Shown here one piece after another: positions 1-9,675 of a DNA stretch of 64,000 nt. Each line of letters begins with the position of its first letter. The stretch's first letter is position 1. A program made the translations under genes and the position numbers. The stretch comes from Paenibacillus dauci. GTDB taxonomy: Bacteria; Bacillota; Bacilli; Paenibacillales; Paenibacillaceae. The stretch is from positions 673,826-737,825 of the forward strand of contig NZ_KQ040798.1 of the NCBI RefSeq assembly GCF_000971985.1. Direction: 5' to 3'. The notes below the pieces were generated by a model. The model was not told the DNA's origin. It saw only the letters and a list, made by a program, of their open reading frames with translations, and made no database searches.

Positions 1-131
1 ACAAAGATGCTTTTGTTGGTTACCCAACTATTTTACTTCAAATAATTTATATTGCAAACGAATAATCAATAAGTAAATATTTTTCCAAATATTTCATAAT
101 TAGGTATGATTAATATGTCGGTCAAAATTTC
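1..131. other. intergenic, no gene seen
   Basis: AT-rich stretch at the window edge, downstream of the minus-strand response regulator. A weak 8-bp inverted repeat (AAATATTT, loop TTCC) lies near 77-96. I see no coding potential or convincing terminator. Confidence 0.5.
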
Positions 132-1700
132 TTATAATGTAGAGCGCAGCAGCATTTTAGCCCTATAGTCCTGTGGTGAGATGCCTTCTAGTTCACGGAA
201 TACACGGGAGAAATGACGGGTGTTCTCAAAGCCGACCATTTCACCGATATCCGCCAGTTTCCATGGACTGTCCGCCAGCAGCTCCTTGGCTTTGCCAATA
301 CGTATTTTTTTGAGATACAGCACAAAGTTCTCGCCGGTATAGGCTTTGAATGCTTCACTAAAATAAGAATAATTCAAAGATACGTGGTTGCTCACCATCG
401 CCATATTCAGCGGCCGGTCATAATGGGAGTGTATAAACTCCACCGCTTCCCGAAGCTGACGATGTTCACTGTGTACAAGCCGAAGCTTACTGATATAGTC
501 ATCCAGACAAATAAGCAGACTCTCCAGATCCCGGTAATATTCCCGAAAATACCGGTAACGCTGCAAGCTGCACGTTCGCTGATACAATCGTATAATTTCA
601 ATAGAAGGCTCTCCATAATGACGGAATACCTCATCCATGATCGACTCGTTGATCTGACGGGATACTTCCTCTACATAACGAACAGTCAGTCCGGGCAGAT
701 CATCGACATGAAAAATCGCCTGCAATCTACTGCTGATCTCTTGATTACGCCCCGTACCAAGAATATTGCCAAGCAGCCGGATCTGCTCATCCGGCAGTTC
801 CAGCGAAATCGGATCTGTCTTGGCAGGTTCATAACCAAGCAGGTAGACTCCCGGATAGAAAAAGCCCTGCTCCAGCGCCATACAGGCTTCCCGGTAATAA
901 TGTGCCAACCGATCCGTCCCTTGTCCTCTTGTACTTATACCAAACTGTAATCCGTATACTTCTCTACGAACAGCCGCTTCCGCCAATGACTGCATCAGAG
1001 TCTGCTCCTGCTCGGGTACGATCCACACCAACCGTTCCTCCCGGTCATGCAATTCTATTACAGCAGACAGAGACTGTTCAGCCAGTCGTTCCAGCAGCAG
1101 CTTTAATTCCTGACGGCTGACCGGCTGACCCTGGATATCCCTGTACTGAAATACACAGACATGATAATCCGTCGGAAGCATATGCGCTGATCCTGTAGAT
1201 TCCGTAGATCGCCTATTATCGACAGGGTGCTCATACAGCAAAGTACATAGCTGCTCTTCCTGTAGCTGCTGCCGATATCGGGCGGCCTCTTCCAGCTGAC
1301 GACCGACCAGATCCTGCTGCTGCAGTTCTTCACTAATACGCTGCAGCGCTTCAAACAGATCTTCACGGCGGATCGGCTTAAGCATATACTCACGTACCTG
1401 ATAACGGATCGCGGCTTTGGCATATTCAAAATCATCATAGCCGCTCAATACAATGACACAGGGTTGTACAATCGATTGTCTCATCGCGCGCAGCTGTTCC
1501 AGCATGCCGATTCCGTCCAGCACCGGCATTCGGATATCTGTGATAAGGATATCTGCCGGCTGCACTTGGAGTCGCTCCAATGCCTCCTGACCATTACGAA
1601 CACCGTGAGTCTCATAGCGGCCGGGAAATTCGCGTTCAATCATTACCTGTAGTCCCTGCCGGATATTCTTCTCATCATCCACGATCAATAATTGTCTCAT
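132..1700 (-). CDS. response regulator, AraC output (YesN-like)
   Basis: Cytoplasmic DNA-binding response regulator of 522 residues, the usual size of long YesN-type proteins. The N-terminal receiver domain (about 1-120) shows the acidic pair D9/D10, a probable phospho-acceptor at D55 (ITDIRMP) and the conserved Lys in MLKP. A long middle linker is followed by a C-terminal AraC/XylS double helix-turn-helix (about 420-518, including FSEAFKAYTGENF and IGEMVGFENTRHFSRVF). It ends 1 bp before the start region of the YesM-type kinase gene, so the two are co-transcribed, kinase first. Such pairs usually control a nearby sugar transporter or glycosidase operon; the target here is not evident. The LplABC-type importer at 6.8-11.4 kb is a candidate by position only. 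Confidence 0.93.
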   Translation of the reverse strand: MRQLLIVDDEKNIRQGLQVMIEREFPGRYETHGVRNGQEALERLQVQPADILITDIRMPVLDGIGMLEQLRAMRQSIVQPCVIVLSGYDDFEYAKAAIRYQVREYMLKPIRREDLFEALQRISEELQQQDLVGRQLEEAARYRQQLQEEQLCTLLYEHPVDNRRSTESTGSAHMLPTDYHVCVFQYRDIQGQPVSRQELKLLLERLAEQSLSAVIELHDREERLVWIVPEQEQTLMQSLAEAAVRREVYGLQFGISTRGQGTDRLAHYYREACMALEQGFFYPGVYLLGYEPAKTDPISLELPDEQIRLLGNILGTGRNQEISSRLQAIFHVDDLPGLTVRYVEEVSRQINESIMDEVFRHYGEPSIEIIRLYQRTCSLQRYRYFREYYRDLESLLICLDDYISKLRLVHSEHRQLREAVEFIHSHYDRPLNMAMVSNHVSLNYSYFSEAFKAYTGENFVLYLKKIRIGKAKELLADSPWKLADIGEMVGFENTRHFSRVFRELEGISPQDYRAKMLLRSTL

Positions 1701-1701
1701 A

Positions 1702-3588
1702 TCAGTTACCTCCTCCTGCCTGAATCCGTTTGGGCAGGATCAGTTCCACCTGCGTGCCCAATCCGGCCATACTATGAACCTGCAGACCATATTGTTCCCC
1801 ATAGAATAATCGTATTCGCCGCTCTACATTTTGCAGACCAATACCCGTAGTTCCCCGTGCTTGTAGGACCGGTTCATCATGAAGCTCTTCCTGACGGATT
1901 CCGGCTTCACGTATACGTGCACGCAGCTGTTCCAGTTCCGGCCCTGGAATGCCTTTTCCATTGTCCTGGACGATGATCGTTATGACTCCGTCCTCCCGCT
2001 GAACAGAGCGGATCAGCAGATAACGAACGTCCGCCGACTCCTCCCATGCATGTTTGAAAGCATTCTCCACCAGTGGCTGCAAAGACATCTTGAGCAGCAT
2101 CAATTCCCGATCAGCCGGGGCAATATCCAGTTCCAACTCGACCGGCTCGTCATAGCGTATATTCATTACATCTATATAATTGCAAATATGGCGCAGCTCT
2201 TCTTCCAGCTTCACGTATTCTCCGGTCCACTTGAAGTTGTAACGCATCATGCCGCCCAGCGAAGTAAGTGCATCCGAGATTTGCCGCTGGTTCTCGATCT
2301 CGGCCAACATTTTGATATTTTCGAGCGTATTGTACAGAAAATGCGCATCAATCTGACTGTACAGCGTTCGCAGTTCGGCTTCCTTCATTAATGCCTGCTT
2401 GCGTACAGCCTGGGCAATCAGTTCATTAATCGTTCCATTCATCCGGTTAAAATGATAGACCAGCTCTCCGATCTCCCCGCCGCCATCTACCTGAACGACG
2501 GGCGGAAATTCACCTCTGCGCATCTGCTTCATCGCATGAGTCAGTTTGCGCAGATTTTTGAGAATAAGCGAGTTGGCTGCATACGTAATCAGCGACACCA
2601 GTACGATAAATCCCACCGTCGCCAGTATGATCAGATTGCGAGCCCGTCCGGTATCCTGCAGCATTTTCTCCAGGGATACCACATAGACGAGACGGGCACC
2701 GAGACGCTCCACCGGTATACTCGTCAGTAGATAGGATTGCCCATCTGCCCTGTACTGGGCAGATAGTTCACCGGTTGATAGACGCTGCGAATCGGCAGCA
2801 GTGAACAGGCGATCTGCCAGCCGGTTATACAGATTCTGTTCGGTATAGGGCGAGACATGACCTCCTCCTGCATCAAGCAGCAGCATTCGCGAGTTATCTT
2901 CCTGACTCTGACCAAAAGTCAGTGGAGCCAGATCAGACAGGCGCATATCGACCTGAATCATGCCCGCATGATGACCACGCGGCAGTTCCAGCTCCCGCAG
3001 CAGCGACAGTTTGGGCGGATCGGGTTCCAGCGCGCGGCTGCTGTCTGCCCGCTCAAGTGACAGATCACTCCGCTGCATGTACCAGGCTTCCCGGTCACCA
3101 AGCCCTCTGGCCAGGCGATACCAGGGCGCATTAACAATACGATTTTCATGCAGAATAATCGGCCAGATCTCATACGTATTCGTACTGTTGCTGTACAGCC
3201 GCAGATGAAGCAGCGATGGATTATTCATCTGGATCTGGGCGAGCCGCGCATACGAGTTAGCATTGAATTCGATCAATTCGGCTGTAGGAGTATCTTCATC
3301 CTCGGTCAGATACTGGATAACTTCCTGATCCGATACTGCCAGCTGTGCCGCCCGCTCCATCGTCTCGATTTGCGTCATAATGGTCTGCTTCTCGTTTTGA
3401 AGGGTATCCATACTTTTGAGCCGGGTATCCTGTATATAAGTCGTATTGATCTGCTGATAGGAATAATAGGAAATGCCTGCCGTAGGCAGCAAAATGACAA
3501 CGATATAGGCGATAATCAGCCGAACCTGCAGCGACAGACTGTTGAGCCGTCTGAACAGGTCTCGTAGCCTGTTACGCAATGAATTCAA
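1702..3588 (-). CDS. sensor histidine kinase, YesM-like
   Basis: Membrane sensor kinase of 628 residues. A transmembrane helix lies at about 22-42, then an extracytoplasmic sensing region to about 315, a second helix at about 319-342, a HAMP segment (about 343-395), a His_kinase domain with the phospho-acceptor in QIDAHFLYNTLENI (H416) and a HATPase domain (N box PLVENAFKHA; G boxes DNGKGI and GIGLQNV). The partner is the AraC-type regulator immediately downstream. The extracytoplasmic region resembles no specific ligand domain I can name; the family generally senses carbohydrates or cell-envelope signals. A near-perfect cre box sits just upstream of the gene. Confidence 0.93.
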   Translation of the reverse strand: MNSLRNRLRDLFRRLNSLSLQVRLIIAYIVVILLPTAGISYYSYQQINTTYIQDTRLKSMDTLQNEKQTIMTQIETMERAAQLAVSDQEVIQYLTEDEDTPTAELIEFNANSYARLAQIQMNNPSLLHLRLYSNSTNTYEIWPIILHENRIVNAPWYRLARGLGDREAWYMQRSDLSLERADSSRALEPDPPKLSLLRELELPRGHHAGMIQVDMRLSDLAPLTFGQSQEDNSRMLLLDAGGGHVSPYTEQNLYNRLADRLFTAADSQRLSTGELSAQYRADGQSYLLTSIPVERLGARLVYVVSLEKMLQDTGRARNLIILATVGFIVLVSLITYAANSLILKNLRKLTHAMKQMRRGEFPPVVQVDGGGEIGELVYHFNRMNGTINELIAQAVRKQALMKEAELRTLYSQIDAHFLYNTLENIKMLAEIENQRQISDALTSLGGMMRYNFKWTGEYVKLEEELRHICNYIDVMNIRYDEPVELELDIAPADRELMLLKMSLQPLVENAFKHAWEESADVRYLLIRSVQREDGVITIIVQDNGKGIPGPELEQLRARIREAGIRQEELHDEPVLQARGTTGIGLQNVERRIRLFYGEQYGLQVHSMAGLGTQVELILPKRIQAGGGN

Positions 3589-3612
3589 AACGGCAGCTTC
3601 CTTTCCATCAAA

Positions 3613-3626
3613 TATAAACGCTTACA
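3613..3626 (-). promoter_or_regulatory. cre-like box upstream of yesMN pair
   Basis: Read on the minus strand, TGTAAGCGTTTATA matches the Bacillus cre consensus TGWAANCGNTNWCA at 13 of 14 positions. It lies directly downstream of a -10-like TATAAT (3626-3631), about 25 bp before the kinase start, where CcpA binding would block transcription. Inference only. Confidence 0.55.
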
Positions 3627-3747
3627 TTATACTCCTATTGTAACTCAATATATTGTAAAAAGAGTAAAAAATTAAGCTGACGCTCCCTGAGAATAGATAT
3701 ATGCTGCGGATTATAGAAAATGGGGTTCTTGTACAGACAGGATCTAT

Positions 3748-4644
3748 TTAATGCAGCTTGAACATATCCTGATTGTCCCGATAGTACCGGATAATAAAAT
3801 CACGAAAGCTGCCGGCTGAAGTAGACAGCAATTTATTTTTGACCCAAAACAGGCTGACCGAATACGTGGGCGATAAATCAGCAATCTGAATATAATCCAG
3901 CTGCAACTGTCGACAGACCGAAACCGGCAGCAGCGTAACGCCCTGATTCATCTTGATAATTTCGGAGAGCAGGTAGGAATCCACCTCGAAAATACTGTTG
4001 GGAACAAAGCCTGCTTGTTCACACAGATTTTTGATAAATGCACTATATTCTTCATTGTCAGCGAGCGAGATAAAAGGCTCCTGGGCTACTTCGGTTAACG
4101 AAAGTTCCGTTTTGCCGGACAGACGGTGATTTATAGGCAACACCAGTACAATATCTTCATCCACCAGTAAGCAGCTCTCGATCTCCTCATCTTCGGTGGG
4201 GTGACCTGCGATGCCCAGATCAATTTCTCCTTTTTTGAGGCAGGAGATAATATCACTTTTCATTTTGATTCCCTGATGAACATTGGCTGCCGGAAATTGA
4301 TTGATATATTCGGTAATCAATTTGGAGAGGAATCGGGGATTGGAGATGGAAATACGAATCGTACTCGAAATCAGCTGCTCCTCGGATTGTATTTCTTTCT
4401 GTGCATTTTCCAGCTCCATAAAAATCCGGTCCACATGCCGGAGCAGAATTTGTCCGGAAGCACTTAATTGAATATTCCTTCCCTTTCGAATAAACAGGCT
4501 GGTTCCCAGTTCATTTTCCAGTCTTTTGATCGTCAGACTCAAGGAAGGCTGAGCAATATTTAACTGCCTCGCCGCTTTGGAAATATGTTCGGTATACGCA
4601 GCGGTCTGGAAGTATTTAAGCTGCAGCAATTCCAATCGATACAC
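3748..4644 (-). CDS. LysR-family transcriptional regulator
   Basis: A 298-residue LysR-type regulator. The N-terminal winged helix-turn-helix (about 1-60; QTAAYTEHISKAARQLNIAQPSLS) is followed by a LysR substrate-binding domain (about 90-295). It is transcribed divergently from the acetoacetate decarboxylase gene with 153 bp between them, the classic arrangement in which a LysR protein controls its divergent neighbour. The shared intergenic region is AT-rich and contains several T-N11-A-like arrangements (ATAA...TTAT around 4660-4690), but no single operator stands out. The effector is unknown. Confidence 0.92.
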   Translation of the reverse strand: MYRLELLQLKYFQTAAYTEHISKAARQLNIAQPSLSLTIKRLENELGTSLFIRKGRNIQLSASGQILLRHVDRIFMELENAQKEIQSEEQLISSTIRISISNPRFLSKLITEYINQFPAANVHQGIKMKSDIISCLKKGEIDLGIAGHPTEDEEIESCLLVDEDIVLVLPINHRLSGKTELSLTEVAQEPFISLADNEEYSAFIKNLCEQAGFVPNSIFEVDSYLLSEIIKMNQGVTLLPVSVCRQLQLDYIQIADLSPTYSVSLFWVKNKLLSTSAGSFRDFIIRYYRDNQDMFKLH

Positions 4645-4797
4645 TCTCCTTATTTATCCTGATAAATGTAGTTATACTTTATTATGTATTAGATTATATG
4701 TAAATAAAGACGTAAAATAAAGAAAGACAATATAGAAACAGCATTATAGATGACTGCCCTGGGCAGCAAATAAACAGGCGAAAGGAAGCGTGTACTG
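4645..4797. promoter_or_regulatory. divergent promoter region lysR / adc
   Basis: An AT-rich 153-bp divergent region between the LysR gene (minus) and adc (plus). It must hold both promoters and the likely LysR binding site. A -10-like TTATAG lies near 4743. No hairpin or riboswitch was recognised. Confidence 0.5.
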
Positions 4798-5544
4798 ATG
4801 AAAATTGATGTGAATAATACATTCGAAAATTTTAACACTCCATTAACCGCACCGGCCTATCCTGTTCCAACCTACAAATTCGTTAACCGTGAGTATTTGA
4901 ACATTATTTATCGCACAGATGAAAAAGCGCTGCGTGAAGTGGTTCCGGAACCACTGGAGATTGTAGATCCGCTGGTAAAATTCGAAGTTATGTGGATGCC
5001 TGATGTCTCCGGACTCGGCGCCTATACCGAAGCAGGACAGGTGATTCCGGTTCGCTACAATGGCGAAGATGGTGATTACGTACATTCTATGTATGTAGAT
5101 AATTTCCCGGCGATTGCCAGCGGCCGCGAGCTTACCGCCTATCCCAAAAAGCTGGGCGCGCCCAAGCTCTATATCGATTCGGATACACTAGTAGGCACAC
5201 TAGATTACGGCAGTCTGCGCGTTGCTACCGCAACTATGGGCTTCAAGCATTTTGAGATGGATAAGGAAGCTGCCAAGCGTGAAATCTGCCGACCTACCTT
5301 TATGGTAAAAATCGCTACCGATTATGCAGGTGAACTGCGGATCTGCGATCTGGTACGCACACAGATTACCGATATCACTGTCAAAGGTGCCTGGAGCGGC
5401 CCAGCCCGGCTGCAATTGTTCGAGCATGCTCTTGCCCCGCTAGCTGATCTGCCGGTACGGGAGATTGTCTCGGCTTCTCATATCCTGACCGATCTGACAC
5501 TGAATGCGGCACGGCCTGTATATAACTATCTGGAGAATAAATAA
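4798..5544 (+). CDS. adc: acetoacetate decarboxylase family protein
   Basis: A 248-residue ADC-fold protein. It carries the family signature GRELTAYPKKLGAPKL at about residues 104-119, in which the two adjacent lysines correspond to the Schiff-base lysine and the neighbouring lysine that lowers its pKa. Family role: decarboxylation of acetoacetate to acetone and CO2, or related beta-keto acid chemistry. The upstream ribosome site is AAAGGA. The next gene starts 13 bp after its stop, so the two form an operon under the divergent LysR regulator. No CoA-transferase genes are near, so solventogenesis is not indicated and the true substrate may differ. Confidence 0.9.
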   Translation: MKIDVNNTFENFNTPLTAPAYPVPTYKFVNREYLNIIYRTDEKALREVVPEPLEIVDPLVKFEVMWMPDVSGLGAYTEAGQVIPVRYNGEDGDYVHSMYVDNFPAIASGRELTAYPKKLGAPKLYIDSDTLVGTLDYGSLRVATATMGFKHFEMDKEAAKREICRPTFMVKIATDYAGELRICDLVRTQITDITVKGAWSGPARLQLFEHALAPLADLPVREIVSASHILTDLTLNAARPVYNYLENK

Positions 5545-5557
5545 GGAGGAACTGAAG

Positions 5558-6598
5558 ATGAGAGTAGCTATACTGGGAGCAGGTTCCCTTGGAACTATCG
5601 TCGGAGCGTATCTGAGCGCCGGCGGTGTGGATGTTGAATTAATCGATACGTATGAGGCACATGTGAATGCCCTGAATCAGACAGGAGCCAAAGTAGTCGG
5701 TACAACCGAATTCGTAGCCCCTGTCAAAGCAGTAACTCCCGATCACAAATCCGGACAATATGATCTGGTTCTGCTATTGACCAAGCAGCTGTATAATGAC
5801 TCGGTTCTCCAGGAACTTCTGCCTTTCTTGCATGAGGAGAGCGTAGTCTGTTCGCTGCAAAACGGGATTCCCGAGCAAAATGTTGCTGCAATCGTAGGTG
5901 AACACCGTGTAATTGCAGGCTCGGTAGAATTTGGGGCTACCTTTATGGAACCGGGCATTTCCAAATTGACCACCGAATATACCCAATTCAAAAATTACGC
6001 TTTCCAGATCGGTGAACTGAATGGCGAAATGACCGAACGTATTCAGCGTATCCAATCTGTACTGGAGCTGGTCGGCGGAACGCATATTTCCGATAATCTG
6101 GTAGGTACCAAATGGTCCAAACTGCTGATCAATAACGCTTTTAGCGGATTGTCGGCAGCACTGAACGGGGAATACGGTGACATTCTGGATCACGAGACAG
6201 CGATCACCAGTGCCGTTCACATCGCGGATGAGACGATCAAGGCAGGACATGCAGCCGGTGTGACCTTTGCCAAAATGGGCGGATTCGATATCGCTTCTCT
6301 GGAAGTGCACAGCGAGAAAGATATTCCCGAGCGAATTCAAACGTTCCGCATGGTGATGGAACCATCCCGCCTGCTAAAAGCAAGCATGCTGCAGGATCTG
6401 GAAAAGAAACGCAAAACCGAAATCGAGTATATCAATGGAGTCGTGCCGCGTATTGCTGCCGTACATGGGATTCCAACTCCATTTAATGATAAAGTCGTTC
6501 AGCTGGTTCAGGCCGCGGAACAGTCTCAGACGGTACCTGATTTTAATACCAATATTCAGGCATTCGCAAAGCTGCTCCACATGCAAAAAGTAATGTAA
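5558..6598 (+). CDS. ketopantoate reductase family (ApbA/PanE-like)
   Basis: A 346-residue NAD(P)-dependent reductase of the 2-dehydropantoate 2-reductase fold. The N-terminal Rossmann motif is GAGSLG (about 7-12) and the C-terminal helical domain contains a KWSKLLINNAFSGLSAAL segment with the family Lys-Asn pair. I chose the ATG at 5558, not an upstream in-frame one at 5504 inside adc, because an AAGGAGGA ribosome site (5543-5550) precedes it by 7 bp. The operon with an ADC-type decarboxylase and LysR control suggest a catabolic or dedicated keto-acid reductase, not the pantothenate enzyme. That is inference; the family contains many paralogues of unknown substrate. Confidence 0.85.
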   Translation: MRVAILGAGSLGTIVGAYLSAGGVDVELIDTYEAHVNALNQTGAKVVGTTEFVAPVKAVTPDHKSGQYDLVLLLTKQLYNDSVLQELLPFLHEESVVCSLQNGIPEQNVAAIVGEHRVIAGSVEFGATFMEPGISKLTTEYTQFKNYAFQIGELNGEMTERIQRIQSVLELVGGTHISDNLVGTKWSKLLINNAFSGLSAALNGEYGDILDHETAITSAVHIADETIKAGHAAGVTFAKMGGFDIASLEVHSEKDIPERIQTFRMVMEPSRLLKASMLQDLEKKRKTEIEYINGVVPRIAAVHGIPTPFNDKVVQLVQAAEQSQTVPDFNTNIQAFAKLLHMQKVM

Positions 6599-6670
6599 CT
6601 GCAGCAGCCGATCAGCATACCAAGTTGGCACATCATGTATAAATAGAGCCAAAAAATCGATTAATACCAA

Positions 6671-6716
6671 AATACCGCCGAAGCAGTCGTCCAGACTACT
6701 TCAGCGGTATTTTTTG
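6671..6716. terminator. bidirectional terminator
   Basis: Hairpin with stem AATACCGCCGAAG pairing with CTTCAGCGGTATT, followed by a T-run on the plus strand and preceded by A residues. It lies between the convergent reductase gene and the sugar-binding protein gene and can serve both. Confidence 0.85.
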
Positions 6717-6811
6717 GTTGTTCTGATCGTACTGCATTGTCCGTATGGATTAGGCTGGTCATGCCACCCCGTCCGCTACAATATAGGAACATGGGCAAGC
6801 ATCGAACCGGA

Positions 6812-8473
6812 TTATTTTTTATTCAGCTTGGCCAGATTCTTCTCGTATTCAGCCTGCTGATATGCCTGAACTTTGGACAGTCCGTATTCTTCCCGCTTGC
6901 TCAGATAATCCTGGAAAATCTGGTCGAACTCGGCGTCCGAGGAAGCCAGCAGCAGTTTGGGCAGTGTCTTGCCCCATAGCTGTCCGATCTTCGTATTGAT
7001 AATACCTTCCGGAGAATTACCGGTCGGATTGAGCTGGTCAAACTCGGAGCGGCTGACTGTTTTGCCTTTGGTCCACTCTTCCATCTGTTTGAACGGCTCG
7101 ACACTTTCCGGCTTCCACTGGTCGGTGATATTGGTGTTCATCTCCATCCAGTATTTGTGGGAAGCGCCATACTTGGTATCAAAAGCCGAACGGTCGCTGT
7201 TCAGCGTCTTGAGTACTTCCGGCTTGAATTGCGGCTTGCCATTCACCATATCGTACGTTACGCCTTCTTCACCCATGTACATATCTTTTTGTCCCTCTTC
7301 ACTGATCATATACTCCAGGAACCGGATCGCTCTTGCCTTATCTTTAACGTCCTTGGAGATTAGGGTCAGCGTCCAACCGGAGATTACCGGACCATTCAAT
7401 ACCGGCTCATCCATATTCGCATTGGCAGGTCCATCTACCGCAATATATACCGAATTGGGATCATTTGCATACAGCGCGTTCTGCTGGGTATTAAAGTCAC
7501 TGCGTTGATACAACATCGCAAAGTAACGTCCCTGCGCAATTTTCTCTTCCATTTGTGACCGCTTGTCGATAAAGATATCCTTGGCCAGCAGACCTTGCTG
7601 ATTCGCCTGGCGCAGCGTCTTCAGCCAGCGCAGATATTCCGGGTCGGTCGTCCGGTCATACAGCTTGCCGTCTTTTTCCATTGGCAGTGCGAGGAAGTTC
7701 TGCAGATAGCCCTCCAGCGAATAATTGCCGTTCTCGGTAAATTCATGCAGACCAAGCGGTATCAGCGGCTGACCATTCACCTGCGGAAACTTCTCTTTAG
7801 CCATTTCCAATGCCTTCAGGAAGCCTTCCGGTGTACGCATATCCGGTTTGCCCAGCGCTTCGTACATGTCTTTACGCACGACGAACACCTGATTGGACAG
7901 ATAGTTTTTGCCGTACTTGGCAAAGTCCGCCGGTGATGAGGAAGCATTTGGATAACCATATACATTGCCATCCGGCTGGGTGTACCAGGACAATTTAGCC
8001 GGATCAGTCACTTTGTAAAAGTATGGATCATACTGGTCGGCCAGTTCATTGAGCGGCAGTACCAGTTTGCCTTCGATCATCTTCTTCACCGCATCTTCAC
8101 TCCAGGCAAGTGTAATAAAATCAGGCAGCTTGCCGGAGGCGATCATCGTATTCAGTTTCTCGTTTTCATTTCCTGCCGGGACGATAAAATTGAGGCTGAC
8201 ACCGGTCTTTTTGGTAATATACTGGCTTGTTGGATCTTTGCCCCAGTCACTCCCGGTGTACCAGGAGAAGTTCATATACCAGTCAAATGTAATCGGTGAC
8301 GTATCTGCTTTCCAGCCCGGTTCATTGGCGGATGCCTGCTTGACAGGCGTAGCATTCTCGCTGGCGCTCTGGCTGCCGCCACCAAAATAGGAACAGGCCG
8401 TTGTCAGCGTCAGCAGGCTCGCGGTTACGACAGCCAGTGCTGGTTTGTACCATCGGGAAGCTTTAATTTTCAT
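6812..8473 (-). CDS. sugar ABC transporter binding lipoprotein
   Basis: A 553-residue extracellular solute-binding protein of the long LplA/YtcQ type that works with LplB/LplC permeases. The signal peptide ends in a lipobox (LTTAC, Cys27). The mature protein has the bacterial SBP family 1 layout with many aromatic residues for sugar stacking. I chose the ATG at 8473 because the signal peptide starts there and GAGAGGGG lies just upstream; a longer in-frame start at 8539 would bury the signal peptide. It is last in a three-gene set: permease (10397-11371), permease (8571-9458), then this lipoprotein. No ATPase is nearby, as usual for systems sharing an MsmX-type ATPase. The ligand is probably an oligosaccharide or glucuronide; not determined. 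Confidence 0.92.
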   Translation of the reverse strand: MKIKASRWYKPALAVVTASLLTLTTACSYFGGGSQSASENATPVKQASANEPGWKADTSPITFDWYMNFSWYTGSDWGKDPTSQYITKKTGVSLNFIVPAGNENEKLNTMIASGKLPDFITLAWSEDAVKKMIEGKLVLPLNELADQYDPYFYKVTDPAKLSWYTQPDGNVYGYPNASSSPADFAKYGKNYLSNQVFVVRKDMYEALGKPDMRTPEGFLKALEMAKEKFPQVNGQPLIPLGLHEFTENGNYSLEGYLQNFLALPMEKDGKLYDRTTDPEYLRWLKTLRQANQQGLLAKDIFIDKRSQMEEKIAQGRYFAMLYQRSDFNTQQNALYANDPNSVYIAVDGPANANMDEPVLNGPVISGWTLTLISKDVKDKARAIRFLEYMISEEGQKDMYMGEEGVTYDMVNGKPQFKPEVLKTLNSDRSAFDTKYGASHKYWMEMNTNITDQWKPESVEPFKQMEEWTKGKTVSRSEFDQLNPTGNSPEGIINTKIGQLWGKTLPKLLLASSDAEFDQIFQDYLSKREEYGLSKVQAYQQAEYEKNLAKLNKK

Positions 8474-8570
8474 ACAATTACCCCTCTCTGTGTGTAACGG
8501 ATGAATGTATATATACAAAATGCTGGTCATGCGGTCCAATCGGCTACGTATCTACGACTCCATTCGAAGC

Positions 8571-9458
8571 TTAGCCCTTGATGGAACCGATCATCATACC
8601 TTTGACAAAGTACTTTTGCAGGAACGGATAGACGAATACGATAGGCAAAGTCGTAACGACCATCGTCGCCAGCTTGATCGACTGGGAAGTTACCGACCGG
8701 TTGATGCCGCCTGGGACAGCTGCCAGCATCTGATTAGAGCTGGATTCGGCGACCACGCGGTACAGATATGTCTGAATCGGCTGCAGTGTCGTATCATTCA
8801 TATAGATCATCCCGGTAAAATAATCATTCCATTGGTAGACACCATGGAATAGCGCAATGGTAGCGATAACCGGCATCGAGACCGGCAGGACCACCTTGAG
8901 GAAAATCGCCCAGTCATTCGCTCCATCGATTCGTGCTGCCTCTTCCAGCCCTTCAGGAATCTCCCGGAAAAAGGTCATAAAGATAATAAGATCAAAAAAG
9001 CTGAACATCGCCGGGATAATATACACCAGAAAATTATCGAGCAGATTGAGATCTTTCATCAGCAGGAATGTCGGAATCAGGCCACCGCTGAAAAACAGTG
9101 TTACCGTACCGATCCAGATGTATACCTTGCCTCCGATCAGTCCGCGCCGGGACAATGCATAGGCGACCATCGCGGTGAAAAATACATGGATCACTGTACC
9201 GATCAACGTCTTGGCGACGGTAATCCACATCGCCTGCATAATACCTTCACTCTGGAATACCGCACGGAAGCTCTCCAGACTGAATATACGCGGCCACCAG
9301 TAAATTCCTCCCCGCATGGCATCCGTACCTTCATTCAGTGCATTAATCAGCACGTACCAGATGGGATACAGGGTCAAAAAGCAGATCGCCAGCATCAAAA
9401 TCATATTGCAGGTATCGAATATCGCTTCGCCGCGTGTGCGACGGGCTGCATTTAACAT
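8571..9458 (-). CDS. carbohydrate ABC transporter permease (LplC type)
   Basis: A 295-residue inner-membrane permease with six predicted helices. The conserved cytoplasmic EAA loop is present (EEAARIDGANDWAIFLKVVLPVSMP, about 190-214), which contacts the shared ATPase. The ATG at 9458 is 8 bp from AAAGGAG; a GTG at 9461 is the alternative. It precedes the binding lipoprotein by 97 bp. It is separated from the partner permease gene upstream by an unusual 938-bp non-coding stretch, though the pair is expected to act together. Confidence 0.92.
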   Translation of the reverse strand: MLNAARRTRGEAIFDTCNMILMLAICFLTLYPIWYVLINALNEGTDAMRGGIYWWPRIFSLESFRAVFQSEGIMQAMWITVAKTLIGTVIHVFFTAMVAYALSRRGLIGGKVYIWIGTVTLFFSGGLIPTFLLMKDLNLLDNFLVYIIPAMFSFFDLIIFMTFFREIPEGLEEAARIDGANDWAIFLKVVLPVSMPVIATIALFHGVYQWNDYFTGMIYMNDTTLQPIQTYLYRVVAESSSNQMLAAVPGGINRSVTSQSIKLATMVVTTLPIVFVYPFLQKYFVKGMMIGSIKG

Positions 9459-9545
9459 CACACTGGCTCCTTTCCTTGGAGAATATGCTGCTTTCGGCGC
9501 TTTTGCGAGTGGGAGGTTAGGAGTGGCGGTTGGCTGGGCTGAGGG

Positions 9546-9675
9546 GAAGCGCTGCGGGAAGGGATTGGGGAGCGGGCTCCTGTTAAGCCTGGATATCCTG
9601 AAATGGGGTAAAGCAGTGGATATCCAGGCTTAAATGTCGCCCTTTTCCCCAATTCCCTTCCCTCCGCTCCGTGCC
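9546..9675. repeat. large intergenic palindrome, copy 1
   Basis: Inverted repeat of about 130 bp. The arms contain GGGAAGGGATTGGGG on the left, matched by CCCCAATTCCCTTCCC on the right, and an inner perfect stem TTAAGCCTGGATATCC / GGATATCCAGGCTTAA around a 19-nt loop (about 9583-9633). The right end reads CTCCGCTCCGTGCC, i.e. GGCACGGAGCGGAG on the other strand, shared with the other copies. Weaker complementarity continues outward (GCGAGTGGGAG near 9505 against CCCCACTCGC near 9710). Confidence 0.85.

Noticed and set aside
213-950. A 245-codon plus-strand frame opposite the first response regulator
   Set aside because: It is the antisense shadow of a well-supported AraC-type regulator and resembles no protein.
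4798-6598. adc pair as an acetone fermentation operon
   Set aside because: No CoA-transferase, thiolase or alcohol dehydrogenase genes accompany it.
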